Below are positions 1 through 9,021 of a DNA stretch of 64,000 bases, piece after piece. The stretch lies in the NCBI GenBank assembly GCA_964498255.1, contig CAZCGW010000008.1, positions 7,088 to 71,087 of the forward strand, read 5' to 3'. The DNA comes from Fluviibacter sp964498255. Lineage in GTDB: Bacteria > Pseudomonadota > Gammaproteobacteria > Burkholderiales > Rhodocyclaceae. How positions within the stretch are numbered: the first letter of the stretch is position 1; each line of letters starts with the position of its first letter. The position numbers and the translations under genes were made by a program. The notes below the pieces were generated by a model. That model searched no databases. It was not told where the DNA came from and saw only the letters and a list, made by a program, of their open reading frames with translations.

Positions 1-669
1 GGCAAATCCAGTCTGCTTAAAAACATGATTGGCCTGTACGACCCGCCATGTGGCTCGGTGCTGATTGAAGGACAGAATATCGTCACGGCCGAAGGGGAGG
101 AACGCCAACAGATTCTTACCCGGTTTGGCGTGATGTACCAGCAAGGCGCGCTGTTCGGTTCTATGAATCTGCTGGAAAATGTCCGCCTGTTTCTGGAAGA
201 ATATACACAGCTGAGCCAGGACGAAATGTCTTTGATAGCGCGTTGCAAGCTCGACCTCGTGGGGCTGCTGCCTTTCGAATCTTTCATGCCTTCAGAGATT
301 AGTGGCGGCATGCAGAAACGCGCTGCGATTGCCCGCGCCATGGCATTGGATCCGGACATTCTCTTTCTGGATGAGCCGTCTGCAGGCCTTGACCCGATCA
401 CTTCAGCGGAGCTGGATCAAACGATTCTGTCAATTTCACGCAATCTGGGCATTACCTTCGTGGTGGTGACGCATGAGCTGCCCAGCATCTATACGATTGC
501 CGATCGCATCATCATGCTCGACAAAGACACCAAAGGCATTATCGCCGATGGTGATCCACGCTGGCTTCGTGAGCATAGCGATAACCCGCAAGTCCGCAAA
601 TTCTTCAATCGGGGCGCCGATGTCGCGCACGATGAACTCCCTCTTCAACCCGCAACAATACCGGCCTGA
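1..669 (+). CDS. MCE-type lipid ABC transporter ATP-binding protein (5' partial)
   Basis: Nucleotide-binding subunit of an MCE (Mla/Pqi-like) phospholipid ABC transporter; it would power lipid movement from the cytoplasmic face of the inner membrane. The frame is open from base 1, which begins inside the Walker A loop (GKSSLLKN), so about 40 N-terminal residues lie upstream of the window. Visible motifs are the ABC signature SGGMQKR near 295-320, Walker B ILFLDEPSAGLD and the H-loop VVVTHEL. The next genes encode an MlaD/MCE protein and an auxiliary lipoprotein, which identifies the system; the permease is probably just upstream. The family assignment is strong. Whether the substrate is phospholipid, as in Mla, is inferred. 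Confidence 0.9.
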   Translation, partial: GKSSLLKNMIGLYDPPCGSVLIEGQNIVTAEGEERQQILTRFGVMYQQGALFGSMNLLENVRLFLEEYTQLSQDEMSLIARCKLDLVGLLPFESFMPSEISGGMQKRAAIARAMALDPDILFLDEPSAGLDPITSAELDQTILSISRNLGITFVVVTHELPSIYTIADRIIMLDKDTKGIIADGDPRWLREHSDNPQVRKFFNRGADVAHDELPLQPATIPA

Positions 670-677
670 AATTCACC

Positions 678-1574
678 ATGTCCAACCGAAATAGCGCTCA
701 ATATTATCGACTCGGCATCTTTGTGCTGATTGGTGCCGCCTCCCTTGTTGCCTTGGTTCTAATCTTTGGCGCTAAAAACCTGTTCACCAAAACCATGGTG
801 GTGGAAACGTACATTAAAGAATCGGTACAGGGTTTGGATGTAGGCGCCCCCGTTCGATTTCGTGGCGTACGTGTCGGTCAGGTCAGTTTTATTGGCCTGT
901 CCGGTTCGCTCTATGAAAAAGATGTGCCACCGATTGAACGCCGCCAGTATGTGGTGGTGCGCATGACCGTAGAAAAACTTAACCACGACAACGCCGAATA
1001 CATTGAGAAAATGGTCAAGGACGGCATGCGTGCCCAGATCCGTGGGCAAGGCATTACCGGCATTAACTACATCGAACTGGATTTTGTGAAAGACCCGGAC
1101 AAATTAAGAGAGCTACCGTTCAGCTGGACAGCTGACTATCCGGTTGTGCCCTCCCAGCCTAGCCCGGTAAATATTCTGCTCGACAGTGTTGAAGATGCCT
1201 TGAAGAACTTTAACCACCTGAATCTGTCCAAAACACAAGAAGAAGTAAACACACTTCTCATCAATCTCAATGGGATGGTGGCTGGCGATGGTGGCAAAGG
1301 CAATGGGCTGAACGAGTCAGTGAAGCAGCTCAATACGCTGCTCGGCAAAGTAAACAAGGCCACGGACAATCAGGAACTGGCCGTATTGATTGAACAACTC
1401 ACGGGTTCGATTATTGTGCTGCGTCAGACACTCACGACGATGCAGGGTGATCTGACCATTTCTGCCGACAACGTAAGGCAGATCACTAACAATGTGAATG
1501 ATCTTTCGCAAAAGGCCAATGACTATCCATCGTGGCTGCTGTTTGGCCAACCGCCCAAGCGCGTTGCTCCCTAA
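678..1574 (+). CDS. MlaD/MCE domain substrate-binding protein
   Basis: Membrane-anchored MCE-domain protein of 298 residues, the periplasmic lipid-binding component of the transporter. It has a short cytoplasmic N-terminus, one transmembrane helix at about residues 13-31 (GIFVLIGAASLVALVLIFGA), and a single MCE domain at about 40-130 containing the typical VQGLDVGAPVRFRGVRVG signature. A C-terminal helical, probably oligomerising, region follows. It starts 8 bases after the ATPase stop. The length suits a single-MCE MlaD-type ring rather than multi-MCE PqiB or YebT. Substrate specificity cannot be read from the sequence. Confidence 0.9.
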   Translation: MSNRNSAQYYRLGIFVLIGAASLVALVLIFGAKNLFTKTMVVETYIKESVQGLDVGAPVRFRGVRVGQVSFIGLSGSLYEKDVPPIERRQYVVVRMTVEKLNHDNAEYIEKMVKDGMRAQIRGQGITGINYIELDFVKDPDKLRELPFSWTADYPVVPSQPSPVNILLDSVEDALKNFNHLNLSKTQEEVNTLLINLNGMVAGDGGKGNGLNESVKQLNTLLGKVNKATDNQELAVLIEQLTGSIIVLRQTLTTMQGDLTISADNVRQITNNVNDLSQKANDYPSWLLFGQPPKRVAP

Positions 1575-1595
1575 CTGCTGCCTTCAGGAATTCCT

Positions 1596-2288
1596 ATGAC
1601 TACCGCTACAACCTTTGTCTCTAGCAACCCGTTCAGGAAGACTGTCCGTTACTGGGTCATGCCCACGCTCGCAATGCTCATCCTTGGTGCCTGCTCACTC
1701 TCTCGCCCTAATCCGGATCAGAGTAGCTGGCTGGTCATGCCAGAGCGAACAGCCGCCCCACGCGCCACCCCGGTGAATATGCACCTGAAGATGGGTAACT
1801 TTTCAGCGAATGCGCCCTACGATGGTAAATCGCTGGTTTACCGGATGTCAGACAATAAATATGAGAAGGACTTCTACAACGTTTATCTGGTTTACCCGCG
1901 CGACATGGTGGCCAATGCCACGCAAAAATGGTTAACCCAGTCCAATGCGTTCACGCTGATTATTGAACAGCCAACGACCTTCTTCCCGATGTATCAGTTA
2001 CAAGGGGTGATTGATGAGTTCTGTGGGGACTATCGGGATCAACCCACCGCCGTTGTAACGATCCAGTTTTATGCGAGCAGTAGCTTTAATGGCAAGAACG
2101 GGATGTTCTCTACCCCACGTATTACCAAACGCGTACCGCTCGCCGATAAATCGACCCAGGCGCTTATCAATGGTCAGCAGCAAGCCCTTAGCGAAGTACT
2201 ACAGGAACTTGAGCAACGTTTAGTGACCGATGCGGCCAATGCGCCTGCGGAATATAAATCCGTGACGGGCCGGACTGTTGTGCACTAA
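1596..2288 (+). CDS. ABC-type transport auxiliary lipoprotein
   Basis: Predicted outer-membrane lipoprotein of 230 residues, resembling the PqiC-like auxiliary family that accompanies MCE transporters. The N-terminus has basic residues, a hydrophobic stretch and the lipobox LILGAC with the lipidated cysteine at residue 33. The start is supported by a CAGGAA-type ribosome site just upstream; an internal ATG at 1659 would give a shorter, more conventional signal peptide. The gene lies 21 bases after the MlaD-like gene, the third in the operon. By analogy it may form the outer-membrane acceptor of a trans-envelope lipid path, but this is inferred. Confidence 0.8.
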   Translation: MTTATTFVSSNPFRKTVRYWVMPTLAMLILGACSLSRPNPDQSSWLVMPERTAAPRATPVNMHLKMGNFSANAPYDGKSLVYRMSDNKYEKDFYNVYLVYPRDMVANATQKWLTQSNAFTLIIEQPTTFFPMYQLQGVIDEFCGDYRDQPTAVVTIQFYASSSFNGKNGMFSTPRITKRVPLADKSTQALINGQQQALSEVLQELEQRLVTDAANAPAEYKSVTGRTVVH

Positions 2289-2294
2289 GAGTTT

Positions 2295-3473
2295 TTAAAC
2301 AACCCGTACCGGGGCAAAGCCGCCCCCGGGTGTGCGGAAGTTGGTTGTCTGACCCTGATACAAACGTGCCGCCAATAACTGAATCTGTCCGTTATAGGCA
2401 TAAACCCGTAAGTCATACTTGAGCGTTACAGGTTCTGCCTGATCAGTAGCGCTCAGAACAAGTTCCGGTGGTGCTACAAAATCTTGTGCCACGTAACCGC
2501 CTTGCAGGATTTCTTCAAACACCCGCTTGGTGAGCTTTTCACCGCGGTACGTCGCGCGCGAACCAAAACCCGCCTGCGGTTTGAAGAACAAAGTCTTGCG
2601 TGCGGCCCAGAAATGCTCGGCCTGCGTCGGCAACACGGGTACCGTACGTGGTACACAACGCACAATCTGTGCAATGGTCTCGGCATTCAAACCGAAAGCT
2701 GCCAGGCGTTCCGGATCTGATAGCCAATCCAGGTTACGTTTATCTGCCCAGAGCGCATGGGCAACAGGGTGCGGTGTGATTAGCGTACCTGTTTTAATGC
2801 CGGATACTTGCGCTTGCCAGCACTGCGCCAACGCACCTGATGCTGCACTATCCAGACTGAAATCTGTCATCCGGTTATAAACGAGGTCAATGCCAATACT
2901 CTGATAACTCAATTGTCCGGTGCTATTGCAGAGCAGTGCTTCTGGCCCACAGACAATGGTCTCAATGCCTTGCGCTTCAAACAGCTTTTGCCAGCGCACA
3001 AACTCCGGGTGCAGATATTGCTGTTCCGGGCTTTCATCAACGATGGCAATTGTTTTTAGTGGCCGTTCAGTACCCCAAGCCCGCCATTCATCTTTAAACA
3101 TGGCAATAAGTGCCTGCTCGGCAGTGTCGGCGGTTTGATTCAATGCCCACGCGCGGTTGAGCAGCGTCATCAACAAGCTACCCCCTGCATTGGTGTTGAT
3201 CTCAATGAGCTTGGGTCCATCAGGCGTACGATGAAAATCAAAGCCAAGACAGACACCCGGTGTCTGTTGCGCTACGGTTGTACCTTGTCGTGCGGCGACT
3301 GCCGCCTGATAGGTAGGCATGGCAACAAGCGTCGTAACCGCCTGTACAAAGTCGGCCAGCATCGCCCGCTCTGAAGCAGGCAATTCGACAAGGCTGTCGG
3401 AAAACAGATGCGGGCGCTCGCTGAGCGCACCAGCACCGAGCGTAGTTTCCAGAAGATGGCGATCAGGCAACAT
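2295..3473 (-). CDS. ATP-grasp-like protein of unknown function
   Basis: A 392-residue soluble protein with no signal peptide or membrane segment. The stretch GPKLIEINTNAGG (roughly residues 85-100) resembles the metal/ATP-binding EIN motif of ATP-grasp ligases such as glutathione synthetase, and the C-terminal half carries FKPQAGFGSRATYRG and VTLKYDLRVYAY, which fit the nucleotide-binding and acidic elements of that fold. I do not recognise the substrate. The gene overlaps the 3' end of the upstream dinG-like gene by 11 bases and is probably cotranscribed with it. It converges on the MCE operon with only 6 bases between the stops. An amino-acid or peptide ligase is the best guess. Confidence 0.7.
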   Translation of the reverse strand: MLPDRHLLETTLGAGALSERPHLFSDSLVELPASERAMLADFVQAVTTLVAMPTYQAAVAARQGTTVAQQTPGVCLGFDFHRTPDGPKLIEINTNAGGSLLMTLLNRAWALNQTADTAEQALIAMFKDEWRAWGTERPLKTIAIVDESPEQQYLHPEFVRWQKLFEAQGIETIVCGPEALLCNSTGQLSYQSIGIDLVYNRMTDFSLDSAASGALAQCWQAQVSGIKTGTLITPHPVAHALWADKRNLDWLSDPERLAAFGLNAETIAQIVRCVPRTVPVLPTQAEHFWAARKTLFFKPQAGFGSRATYRGEKLTKRVFEEILQGGYVAQDFVAPPELVLSATDQAEPVTLKYDLRVYAYNGQIQLLAARLYQGQTTNFRTPGGGFAPVRVV

Positions 3474-5442
3474 GATCTTTAAGGGTGTTGATCAGAAAGG
3501 TTTCTGCTTCGGCAATATCCCGTGTGCGTGCCATGGGCGGCAAACTACGCCAGACTTTTTTGCCATAGGCTTTGGTCACCAGACGCGGGTCCCCAATCAC
3601 GAGAACGCCTTGATCCCGTTCACTACGAATCAATCGACCTGCACCCTGCTTCACATTAATAACCGCGTGCGGCAACTGATAATGCATGAAGGCATTTTTA
3701 CCCTGACGATTCAACGCATCAATCCGTGCAGAAAGCACCGGATCATCAGGCGCTGCGAAGGGCAGTTTATCGATCACGACGAGCGAGAGCGCATCGCCGG
3801 GCACATCAACGCCTTCCCAGAAGCTCTGCGAACCAACGAGAACGGCATTGCCAGATTCCCGGAACCGGCGAAGCAATTCGTTTTTAGCGGCATCGCCCTG
3901 GCAAAGCACAGTGATCTCCGGCTGATGAAATGCCAGACGGGTTTCAAGCTGGGTACGCACCTTTTGCATGGCCCGTAGCGAGGTACACAAAAAGAAGGTG
4001 CGGCCCTGCGCGGCCAGAATGAGCGGTAGCGCTGTATCGACTAGGCGCTCGGTATATTCCGGGCTATTCGGGTCGGGCAAATCGGTTGGGCAGCAGAGCA
4101 TGGCCTGGGTGCCGTAATCAAATGGGCTGTCCCAGCAATAGGATGCAATATCGTGCAGCCCCATGGCTTCTTTGTAATGGCCGAAATCACCCTGTACGGC
4201 CAGTGTGGCCGAAGTAAAAACCCAACTACGAGGGCTACTCGCCATGAGTTTGGTAAAAGGTTCCGCCACCGATAGCGGTGTGGCATGTAGGTGCAACCCG
4301 TGCCCCAGCGTTTCTACCCAGTACACATAGCCGCCTGCCGCTTCAGCAACCGGCGCTTGCCTGAGCGCACCATTTTTCCAACGTTGTAGATCCTGACCCA
4401 GCGCCTGAGAACGTTGCCAAGCCCTTTCCAGATCGGGTGACCGTCCGGCCTGGGTCTCCAGCAGTGCCGTCATAAGATCCAGCCGTTCCGCGAGTGTCTC
4501 TAACCCTTTGAGAAACTCGGCATGCTTGAGCATATTGCTGGCCGGTTGACGTACGGTATCGTTACCCAGTGTCAAACGAAAATCTTTAGCTGCTTTATCC
4601 AACGCGGCGCTTTGTACCGGCAGATCCAGACAATCCCGCGCTTCGGCCAGCGCCGACAGGCGAACGTCCTGCGCCAGATCCATCACCTGAGTGCTTGAGA
4701 AACGCTGCCCGAAAAAGATACCGGCAGTTTCGGGCAATTGATGCGCTTCATCAAAGATGACGGTGTTGCAGTTGGGCAGTAGTTCGGCCATACCCTCTTC
4801 TTTAAGCGCCACATCGGCAAAAAAGAGGTGATGATTGACGACCACCAGATCGGCTTCCAGGGCTTCCCGACGCGCCTTGACCACAAAGCAGTCCTCATAC
4901 TGGGCGCATTCGCTCCCCAGACAATTGTCTTTGGTAGAGGTGGCCATATGCCAGACCGATGCCGACTCAGGCACATCGGCACACTCGGCCTTATCACCGC
5001 GCTTGGTCATTTTTGAAAAGCGCAGAATATTCGTAATGTGGCGAGCGTCTTCCTTTTGCAGAAAGCGGCCTTCGCTGTGTGCCCGCTCCAGATGATGCAG
5101 GCACACGTAGTTACTGCGTCCTTTCAGCAAAGCAACGCGTATGGGCGCACCCAGTGCTTCGCGAACCGTGGGGATGTCGCGTTCGAACAGTTGATCCTGC
5201 AGGGTTTTAGTACCGGTCGAGAGCACGACTTTGCCACCGGACAGCATGGCCGGTACGAGATAGGCAAAGGTTTTACCGGTGCCGGTGCCCGCTTCGACTA
5301 GGCAAGCGGCATCGGCCTTAATGGCATCAGCGATGCGTTCCGCCATTTCGGTCTGTTGCCGCCGTGCTTTGAAGGCGGGAATCTGACGAGCCAGCGGTCC
5401 TTCAGGGGTAAATACATCAGCGACTTGTTCGACCAGGCTCAT
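3463..5442 (-). CDS. ATP-dependent DNA helicase, DinG/YoaA family
   Basis: Superfamily 2 XPD-like 5'-3' helicase of 659 residues acting in DNA repair or replication-conflict resolution. Walker A AGTGTGKT lies at residues 51-58 and the Walker B/DEAH box is VIFDEAHQLP. Between them, cysteines in YVCLHH, NCLGSEC and EDCF match the four ligands of the Fe-S cluster of the XPD/DinG group. Helicase motif VI residues (INVKQGAGRLIRSERDQGVLVIGDPR) lie near the C-terminus. The length fits YoaA/DinG (about 640-720). It is the first gene of a two-gene leftward unit and is divergent from the LpxO-like gene. YoaA and DinG cannot be separated from sequence inspection alone. Confidence 0.92.
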   Translation of the reverse strand: MSLVEQVADVFTPEGPLARQIPAFKARRQQTEMAERIADAIKADAACLVEAGTGTGKTFAYLVPAMLSGGKVVLSTGTKTLQDQLFERDIPTVREALGAPIRVALLKGRSNYVCLHHLERAHSEGRFLQKEDARHITNILRFSKMTKRGDKAECADVPESASVWHMATSTKDNCLGSECAQYEDCFVVKARREALEADLVVVNHHLFFADVALKEEGMAELLPNCNTVIFDEAHQLPETAGIFFGQRFSSTQVMDLAQDVRLSALAEARDCLDLPVQSAALDKAAKDFRLTLGNDTVRQPASNMLKHAEFLKGLETLAERLDLMTALLETQAGRSPDLERAWQRSQALGQDLQRWKNGALRQAPVAEAAGGYVYWVETLGHGLHLHATPLSVAEPFTKLMASSPRSWVFTSATLAVQGDFGHYKEAMGLHDIASYCWDSPFDYGTQAMLCCPTDLPDPNSPEYTERLVDTALPLILAAQGRTFFLCTSLRAMQKVRTQLETRLAFHQPEITVLCQGDAAKNELLRRFRESGNAVLVGSQSFWEGVDVPGDALSLVVIDKLPFAAPDDPVLSARIDALNRQGKNAFMHYQLPHAVINVKQGAGRLIRSERDQGVLVIGDPRLVTKAYGKKVWRSLPPMARTRDIAEAETFLINTLKDHVA

Positions 5443-5546
5443 GCCCAGATTCTACCAGCCACTCGGCAGAGAACCGACGATTTGCCATGGAAGCCCTGTG
5501 GCGGGGATAATGATGCTTTGCGTCAAAGACTTAAGAGGTAACGCCT

Positions 5547-6446
5547 GTGAAGTGGACCATTATCTGGATTTTCGTGCTGTCGACCATGTTCGTGCACTTC
5601 CGTGGCCGTGTACGTCTACGCCCTTTCCGCCAGATTACGGATCACTCCACCTTCCTGGCGCCGGTGAATGTGCTGCTTTATGCCGCTTCAACGGTGCCTA
5701 ATGTGCCTTACCTGGACGCCAAAGAATTCCCTGAAATGAAGATCTTTGACGATAACTGGGAAAAGATCCGCGAAGAAGGCCTCAAGTTGGCCGAACTGGG
5801 CCAGATCAAAGCCTCGGACACATACAACGATGTAGGCTTCAACTCTTTCTTCCGCACAGGCTGGAAGCGCTTTTACCTGAAATGGTATGACACCGCACAC
5901 CCTTCGGCCGAAGAGCTTTGCCCAGTCACCTGTGGCTTGCTCAAACAAGTACCGAATGTAAAGGCCGCCATGTTTACGCACCTGCCGCCGGGCGCCCGCC
6001 TGGTCAAGCACCGTGATCCGTATGCCGGCTCGATCCGTTATCACCTCGGTCTCTCCACCCCGAATGATGACCGCTGCTTTATTGACGTGGATGGTGAGCG
6101 CTATAGCTGGCGCGATGGCAAGAGCGTGTTCTTTGATGAAACGTTCATTCACTACGCTGAAAACGAGACCGACAAAGACCGTCTGATTTTCTTCTGTGAT
6201 GTCGAACGCCCACTGGCCGGCTCGTGGATTCAAGCCTTTAACCGCTGGTTCGGTCGTTATGTCGTTGGCGCTGCAGCCTCACCAAATTCAGATGGCGACA
6301 AAACCGGCGTGCTGAATAAAGTCTTTGGCGTGGTTTACAAAGGCCGTGTCTGGGCCAAAGGCCTGAAGTCACGTAACCGCAATCTCTACTACGCGGGCAA
6401 ATGGCTCATCCTGGGCGGCATTCTGGCGCTAATTCTTTTTGCCTAA
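5547..6446 (+). CDS. lpxO: LpxO-like aspartyl/asparaginyl beta-hydroxylase
   Basis: Fe(II)/2-oxoglutarate dioxygenase-family protein of 299 residues, close in length and layout to LpxO, which 2-hydroxylates a secondary acyl chain of lipid A at the inner membrane. There is a hydrophobic N-terminal anchor (residues 3-15) and a C-terminal one (WLILGGILALILFA). The double-stranded beta-helix core contains HLPPGARLVKHRDPYAGSIRYHLGL, where the H-x-D pair would bind iron, the second histidine in DETFIHYAENETDKDR, and an arginine for 2-oxoglutarate. It is divergent from dinG and followed by gloA after 15 bases. The family is clear; the lipid A substrate is inferred. Confidence 0.82.
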   Translation: MKWTIIWIFVLSTMFVHFRGRVRLRPFRQITDHSTFLAPVNVLLYAASTVPNVPYLDAKEFPEMKIFDDNWEKIREEGLKLAELGQIKASDTYNDVGFNSFFRTGWKRFYLKWYDTAHPSAEELCPVTCGLLKQVPNVKAAMFTHLPPGARLVKHRDPYAGSIRYHLGLSTPNDDRCFIDVDGERYSWRDGKSVFFDETFIHYAENETDKDRLIFFCDVERPLAGSWIQAFNRWFGRYVVGAAASPNSDGDKTGVLNKVFGVVYKGRVWAKGLKSRNRNLYYAGKWLILGGILALILFA

Positions 6447-6461
6447 ACCTGAAGACTGATT

Positions 6462-6857
6462 ATGCGTTTACTGCACACCATGCTGCGTATTGGCGATCTC
6501 GACAGGTCACTGGATTTCTACACCCGCATTTTGGGGATGTCGCTGCTGCGCAAGAACGATTACCCCGAGGGTAAGTTCACGCTGGCCTTTGTAGGCTACG
6601 GTACCGAATCAGAGCAGGCCGTCATCGAGCTCACCTATAACTGGGGCGTAACCCAATATGATCTTGGCAACGCCTACGGCCACATTGCACTGGAAGTAGA
6701 AGACGCCTACGCCGCCTGTGACAAAATTCGTGAAGCGGGTGGCAAGGTAGTGCGCGAGGCCGGTCCGATGAAACATGGCAATACAGTGATTGCTTTTGTT
6801 GATGACCCGGATGGTTACAAAATCGAATTGATACAGCGCAAGAACCGCATCGACTAA
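6462..6857 (+). CDS. gloA: Lactoylglutathione lyase (glyoxalase I)
   Basis: Glyoxalase I of 131 residues, converting the methylglyoxal-glutathione hemithioacetal to S-lactoylglutathione in the cytosol. It shows the canonical start MRLLHTMLRIGDLDRSLDFY with the metal-ligand histidine at residue 5, the central FVGYGTESEQAVIELTYNWG containing a glutamate ligand, GHIALEV with the second histidine, and the C-terminal DPDGYKIELIQ with the catalytic glutamate. The length matches the Ni-dependent bacterial class. Its stop overlaps the start of the next gene (TAATG), indicating translational coupling. Confidence 0.95.
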   Translation: MRLLHTMLRIGDLDRSLDFYTRILGMSLLRKNDYPEGKFTLAFVGYGTESEQAVIELTYNWGVTQYDLGNAYGHIALEVEDAYAACDKIREAGGKVVREAGPMKHGNTVIAFVDDPDGYKIELIQRKNRID

Positions 6858-7417
6858 TGGGTAAACGGCTCGATAAGCTGGAGAGCAAACTTCAGGTCTG
6901 GATGGAGAAAGCCAACAAAGGCAATCATCTACTCGGCCTAAGCGCACTGCTGTCATTTGGTGGCACGTTGACGGCGGCATACCCGGTAACGGCGGTGATT
7001 GTCACTGCCGTGATGATGGCACCCCGGCGTTGGCTCACGTTAAGCACGGCGTGCTCTCTAGGTAGTGCGGCCGCGGGTGCTGTGGTCGTGGGCGTTGCCC
7101 ATCTGCTCGGTTATAACGAGATTCACCACTTATTCCCGAATCTGATCAGCCCCGAAACCTGGGCAGACGCGTCGCGATGGATTGGTGATTATGGCGTCTG
7201 GGCAATCTTCGGCGTAGGTGCTTCGCCCCTCCCCCAGATGCCTCTGCTGATCTTCTTTGGCATTGTGGATGACCGCATTCTGGAAGCATTCATCGCACTT
7301 TTTGCAGGCAAGCTGATCAAATACACACTCGTTGCCTGGGTAACGCAGCATTTCCCCGAAAAACTGAGCTTCTTCAAACGAATTAACGGCAAAATTAACC
7401 GCAATCAACCGCAATAA
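6857..7417 (+). CDS. YqaA/DedA-like (VTT-domain) membrane protein
   Basis: Integral membrane protein of 186 residues with several hydrophobic stretches (about 23-50, 62-85 and 105-150). Features such as FGVGASPLPQMPLLIFFGIVDD and FIALFAGKLIKYTLVAW fit the small SNARE-associated/VTT (YqaA, DedA-like) family, which is linked to membrane homeostasis and lipid scrambling. No single biochemical reaction can be assigned. It begins within the gloA stop codon (TAATG) and must be coupled to it. I am moderately sure of the family and unsure of the role. Confidence 0.65.
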   Translation: MGKRLDKLESKLQVWMEKANKGNHLLGLSALLSFGGTLTAAYPVTAVIVTAVMMAPRRWLTLSTACSLGSAAAGAVVVGVAHLLGYNEIHHLFPNLISPETWADASRWIGDYGVWAIFGVGASPLPQMPLLIFFGIVDDRILEAFIALFAGKLIKYTLVAWVTQHFPEKLSFFKRINGKINRNQPQ

Positions 7418-7496
7418 GCTGGCGGCACAGCGCCCATCAGCGTAAAATCACTACGTGGGCGATTTGTCGTCCCTGTCCTTTATTACCGGAGTTAGC

Positions 7497-7712
7497 ATGT
7501 TTCCCGAATACCGTGAGCTGATCACCCGCCTTAAGACGACTGACCGTCATTTCACCAACCTGTTCGACAAGCACAATGATCTGGATCAGAAGATCAAGAA
7601 CATGGAAGCCCACGTTGAGTCGGGTACACAAGAAGAAATCGAAACCCTGAAAAAAGAAAAGCTGCACCTGAAGGACGAGCTGTACGCAATCCTGAAGAAA
7701 GCTGAAGCCTAA
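7497..7712 (+). CDS. YdcH family protein (DUF465)
   Basis: Small acidic and basic coiled-coil protein of 71 residues, typical in size for the YdcH/DUF465 family whose function is unknown. The start at 7497 is preferred over an upstream in-frame ATG at 7455 because a CCGGAG ribosome site lies directly before it and because family members begin M-F-P-E-Y-R. The second half (HVESGTQEEIETLKKEKLHLKDEL) is a predicted amphipathic helix. It is monocistronic and ends at a hairpin that also serves the convergent gene. Confidence 0.88.
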   Translation: MFPEYRELITRLKTTDRHFTNLFDKHNDLDQKIKNMEAHVESGTQEEIETLKKEKLHLKDELYAILKKAEA

Positions 7713-7726
7713 TCAAGGTTCAAAAG

Positions 7727-7763
7727 CTGCCGGTCTCTCTATTCGCGGAACCGGCAGTCTTTC
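7727..7763. terminator. Bidirectional terminator-like hairpin
   Basis: Arms CTGCCGGT (7727-7734) and ACCGGCAG (7750-7757) form a perfect 8-bp stem with a 15-base loop, followed on the plus strand by a short T-rich run. It sits between convergent ydcH and the minus-strand lipoprotein gene and overlaps the stop codon of the latter. Confidence 0.6.
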
Positions 7764-8260
7764 ATGGTCACATCGTGACTAAAGTCTTCTGAAGTATAAA
7801 CGCTCCCGGTGAGCGTGCCTTCAAAAGCCATTACCCGCCCTGCCGGCGCAACACCCAACACATTCCGGCACCAGAGCGACACTTCACCCAAACCTGTAAC
7901 ACGCACATCGGCAACCATGGCGTTCGGATTTCCCTTAGGGGCTTTGATGAATTTCGCCTGACCTTGCAGGGTTTCTCCTACGTATTTTCTGGTGCTCTGT
8001 GCATTCTTCTGTGCTGCCTTGGCAATGACCGATATCGCAGATAATTGCAGCGCTTGTTTAGCCACCGGCGCAGCACTAGGAACAGAGGTGTTCACTACGG
8101 GTTTAACAGGTGTAGATGAAACAGTCTCGTTTGTACTGGACGACTGGGCGATTGGCGATTGAACCGCTCCTCCCTCTGAAACTGCTACCGGATTTTGCGT
8201 TAGCGAACAGGCGGTTAAGAGCGTTACAAGTAAACAAACGGGGTATGACGCAATGTGCAT
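7739..8260 (-). CDS. Putative small lipoprotein of unknown function
   Basis: A 173-residue protein using the ATG at 8260; a longer frame runs back to 8317, but this start gives a normal short signal peptide (MHIASYPVCLLVTLLTAC) ending in a lipobox with the cysteine at residue 18. After it comes a low-complexity Ser/Val/Ala/Pro linker of about 50 residues, then a compact C-terminal domain of about 80 residues with two cysteines (SLWCRN and MKDCRF) that could form a disulfide. I do not recognise the family. It converges on ydcH. Probably an envelope protein. Confidence 0.55.
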   Translation of the reverse strand: MHIASYPVCLLVTLLTACSLTQNPVAVSEGGAVQSPIAQSSSTNETVSSTPVKPVVNTSVPSAAPVAKQALQLSAISVIAKAAQKNAQSTRKYVGETLQGQAKFIKAPKGNPNAMVADVRVTGLGEVSLWCRNVLGVAPAGRVMAFEGTLTGSVYTSEDFSHDVTMKDCRFRE

Positions 8261-8373
8261 AACTAAGGCTTTCAAAGCAGATAGCCACCATTCTAACTCG
8301 CAACATATCTCACTCAATAGCTTACACAGGGATTACAATATCATTTCGATTTTATGAAACAAATAGGACTCCC

Positions 8374-9012
8374 ATGTTCGGCAAGCTGATGCCTAAAGAA
8401 GGCAAGTATTTTGATCATTTCAACGCACACGCAGCTCTGATTGCCAAAGGTGGCGAACTGCTGACCCAGCTGATCGGTGCCTTAGCGACCAATGCCGACC
8501 ATGTAGATCGCCTTGCCGAAGAAATTGATACGGTTGAGCGCGAGGCCGACAAGATTACCCACGAAACACTGGCGCAGTTGCACAAGTCCTTTATTACGCC
8601 ATTTGATCGCGACGAAATTCACGAACTGATTAGCGGGATGGATGACATTCTAGACATCATCCAGGATGTGGCTGAGTCCGTATCGCTCTACGACATCAAG
8701 CAAGTACCACAGGAAGCTGTTGCCCTCGCCGAAGTCACCTCCCGCTGCTGTAACCATATTACTGCCGTCGTGAAGCTGTTGGACAGCATGCAGAACGGCC
8801 CGCACATTCTGACCATCTGCCACCAGATCGATGACTTGGAATCGGACGCAGACCGCATGCTGCGCGAGTTGATGTCTAAGGTATTCCGTGAAGAACCCGA
8901 TGTGCGCCAGGTGATCAAGCTGAAGGAAATTTACGAGTTGCTCGAATCGGTATCGGATCGTTGTAAAGATGTGTCCGGTACGGTTGAAGCGATCGTTCTC
9001 GAAAACTCCTGA
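8374..9012 (+). CDS. PhoU-like DUF47/TIGR00153 phosphate transport regulator
   Basis: All-helical PhoU-like protein of 212 residues, of the type encoded directly before Pit transporters and thought to modulate their activity. Acidic clusters typical of PhoU-domain metal-binding sites are visible (EEIDTVEREADKITHETL near residue 48 and QIDDLESDADRMLRELM near 150). It lies 9 bases before the pit gene, so the two are surely cotranscribed. A regulatory or accessory role is from family knowledge; no catalytic motif is expected. Confidence 0.88.
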   Translation: MFGKLMPKEGKYFDHFNAHAALIAKGGELLTQLIGALATNADHVDRLAEEIDTVEREADKITHETLAQLHKSFITPFDRDEIHELISGMDDILDIIQDVAESVSLYDIKQVPQEAVALAEVTSRCCNHITAVVKLLDSMQNGPHILTICHQIDDLESDADRMLRELMSKVFREEPDVRQVIKLKEIYELLESVSDRCKDVSGTVEAIVLENS

Positions 9013-9021
9013 TCGCGCCTT

